Assembly (NCBI GenBank): GCA_002322865.1
Contig: DCOH01000020.1
Coordinates: 46,995 to 53,186 of the forward strand
Reading direction: 5' to 3'
Length of the DNA: 6,192 bases
Source of the DNA: Sphingobacterium sp. UBA1575
GTDB taxonomy: Bacteria > Bacteroidota > Bacteroidia > Sphingobacteriales > Sphingobacteriaceae
Made by a program: the position numbers and the translations under genes. Positions within the stretch are counted from its first letter, which is position 1, and every line of letters begins with the position of its first letter. Positions 6,167 to 6,192 of this stretch are shown here, one piece after another. Under the pieces are notes generated by a model. That model was not told the origin of the DNA. It was given only the letters and a program-made list of their open reading frames with translations, and did not search any database.

Positions 6167-6192
6167 TTTTTGGGTTAAAATCGTGGTTTAAG

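Overview
The window looks like a chromosomal segment of a member of the Bacteroidota, most likely Sphingobacteriaceae (Sphingobacterium or Pedobacter type). The reasons are the AT-leaning composition, TAnnTTTG-type promoter elements in front of genes, the near absence of Shine-Dalgarno sequences, Sec signal peptides ending in AQ-type sites, and the style of the PurN and PurH proteins. The genus is an inference from these traits and was not tested by any search.

Layout from left to right. Positions 1-747 (+) hold the C-terminal part of a serine beta-lactamase-like hydrolase whose start lies outside the window. It converges on a minus-strand pair, an AraC-type DNA-binding protein (1312-1746) followed by ridA (856-1230), and a bidirectional hairpin terminator at 768-807 separates the two sides. 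A 253-bp gap (1747-1999) has no confident gene but holds inverted repeats and an unexplained open frame. Next comes a minus-strand exported thioredoxin-fold protein (2000-2503), divergent from purN (2621-3196, +). A minus-strand secreted alpha/beta-hydrolase esterase (3221-4414) lies between purN and purH (4484-6010, +). A heptamer repeat and a strong terminator close purH, and the last 85 bases look like the promoter region of a gene beyond the window.

How the genes fit together. purN and purH encode the first and second formyl-transfer steps of de novo purine synthesis (PurH also closes the ring to IMP). They share an orientation but are split by the antisense esterase gene. No terminator is visible after purN, and the esterase and purH promoters appear to overlap within 69 bp. 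ridA and the AraC-type gene may be co-transcribed. The other genes are ordinary envelope or periplasmic accessory functions.

No clearly new system is present. The points most worth a second look are the purN/antisense esterase/purH arrangement, the overlapping divergent promoters, the AraC-type protein reduced to its DNA-binding half, and the palindromic intergenic segment upstream of it.
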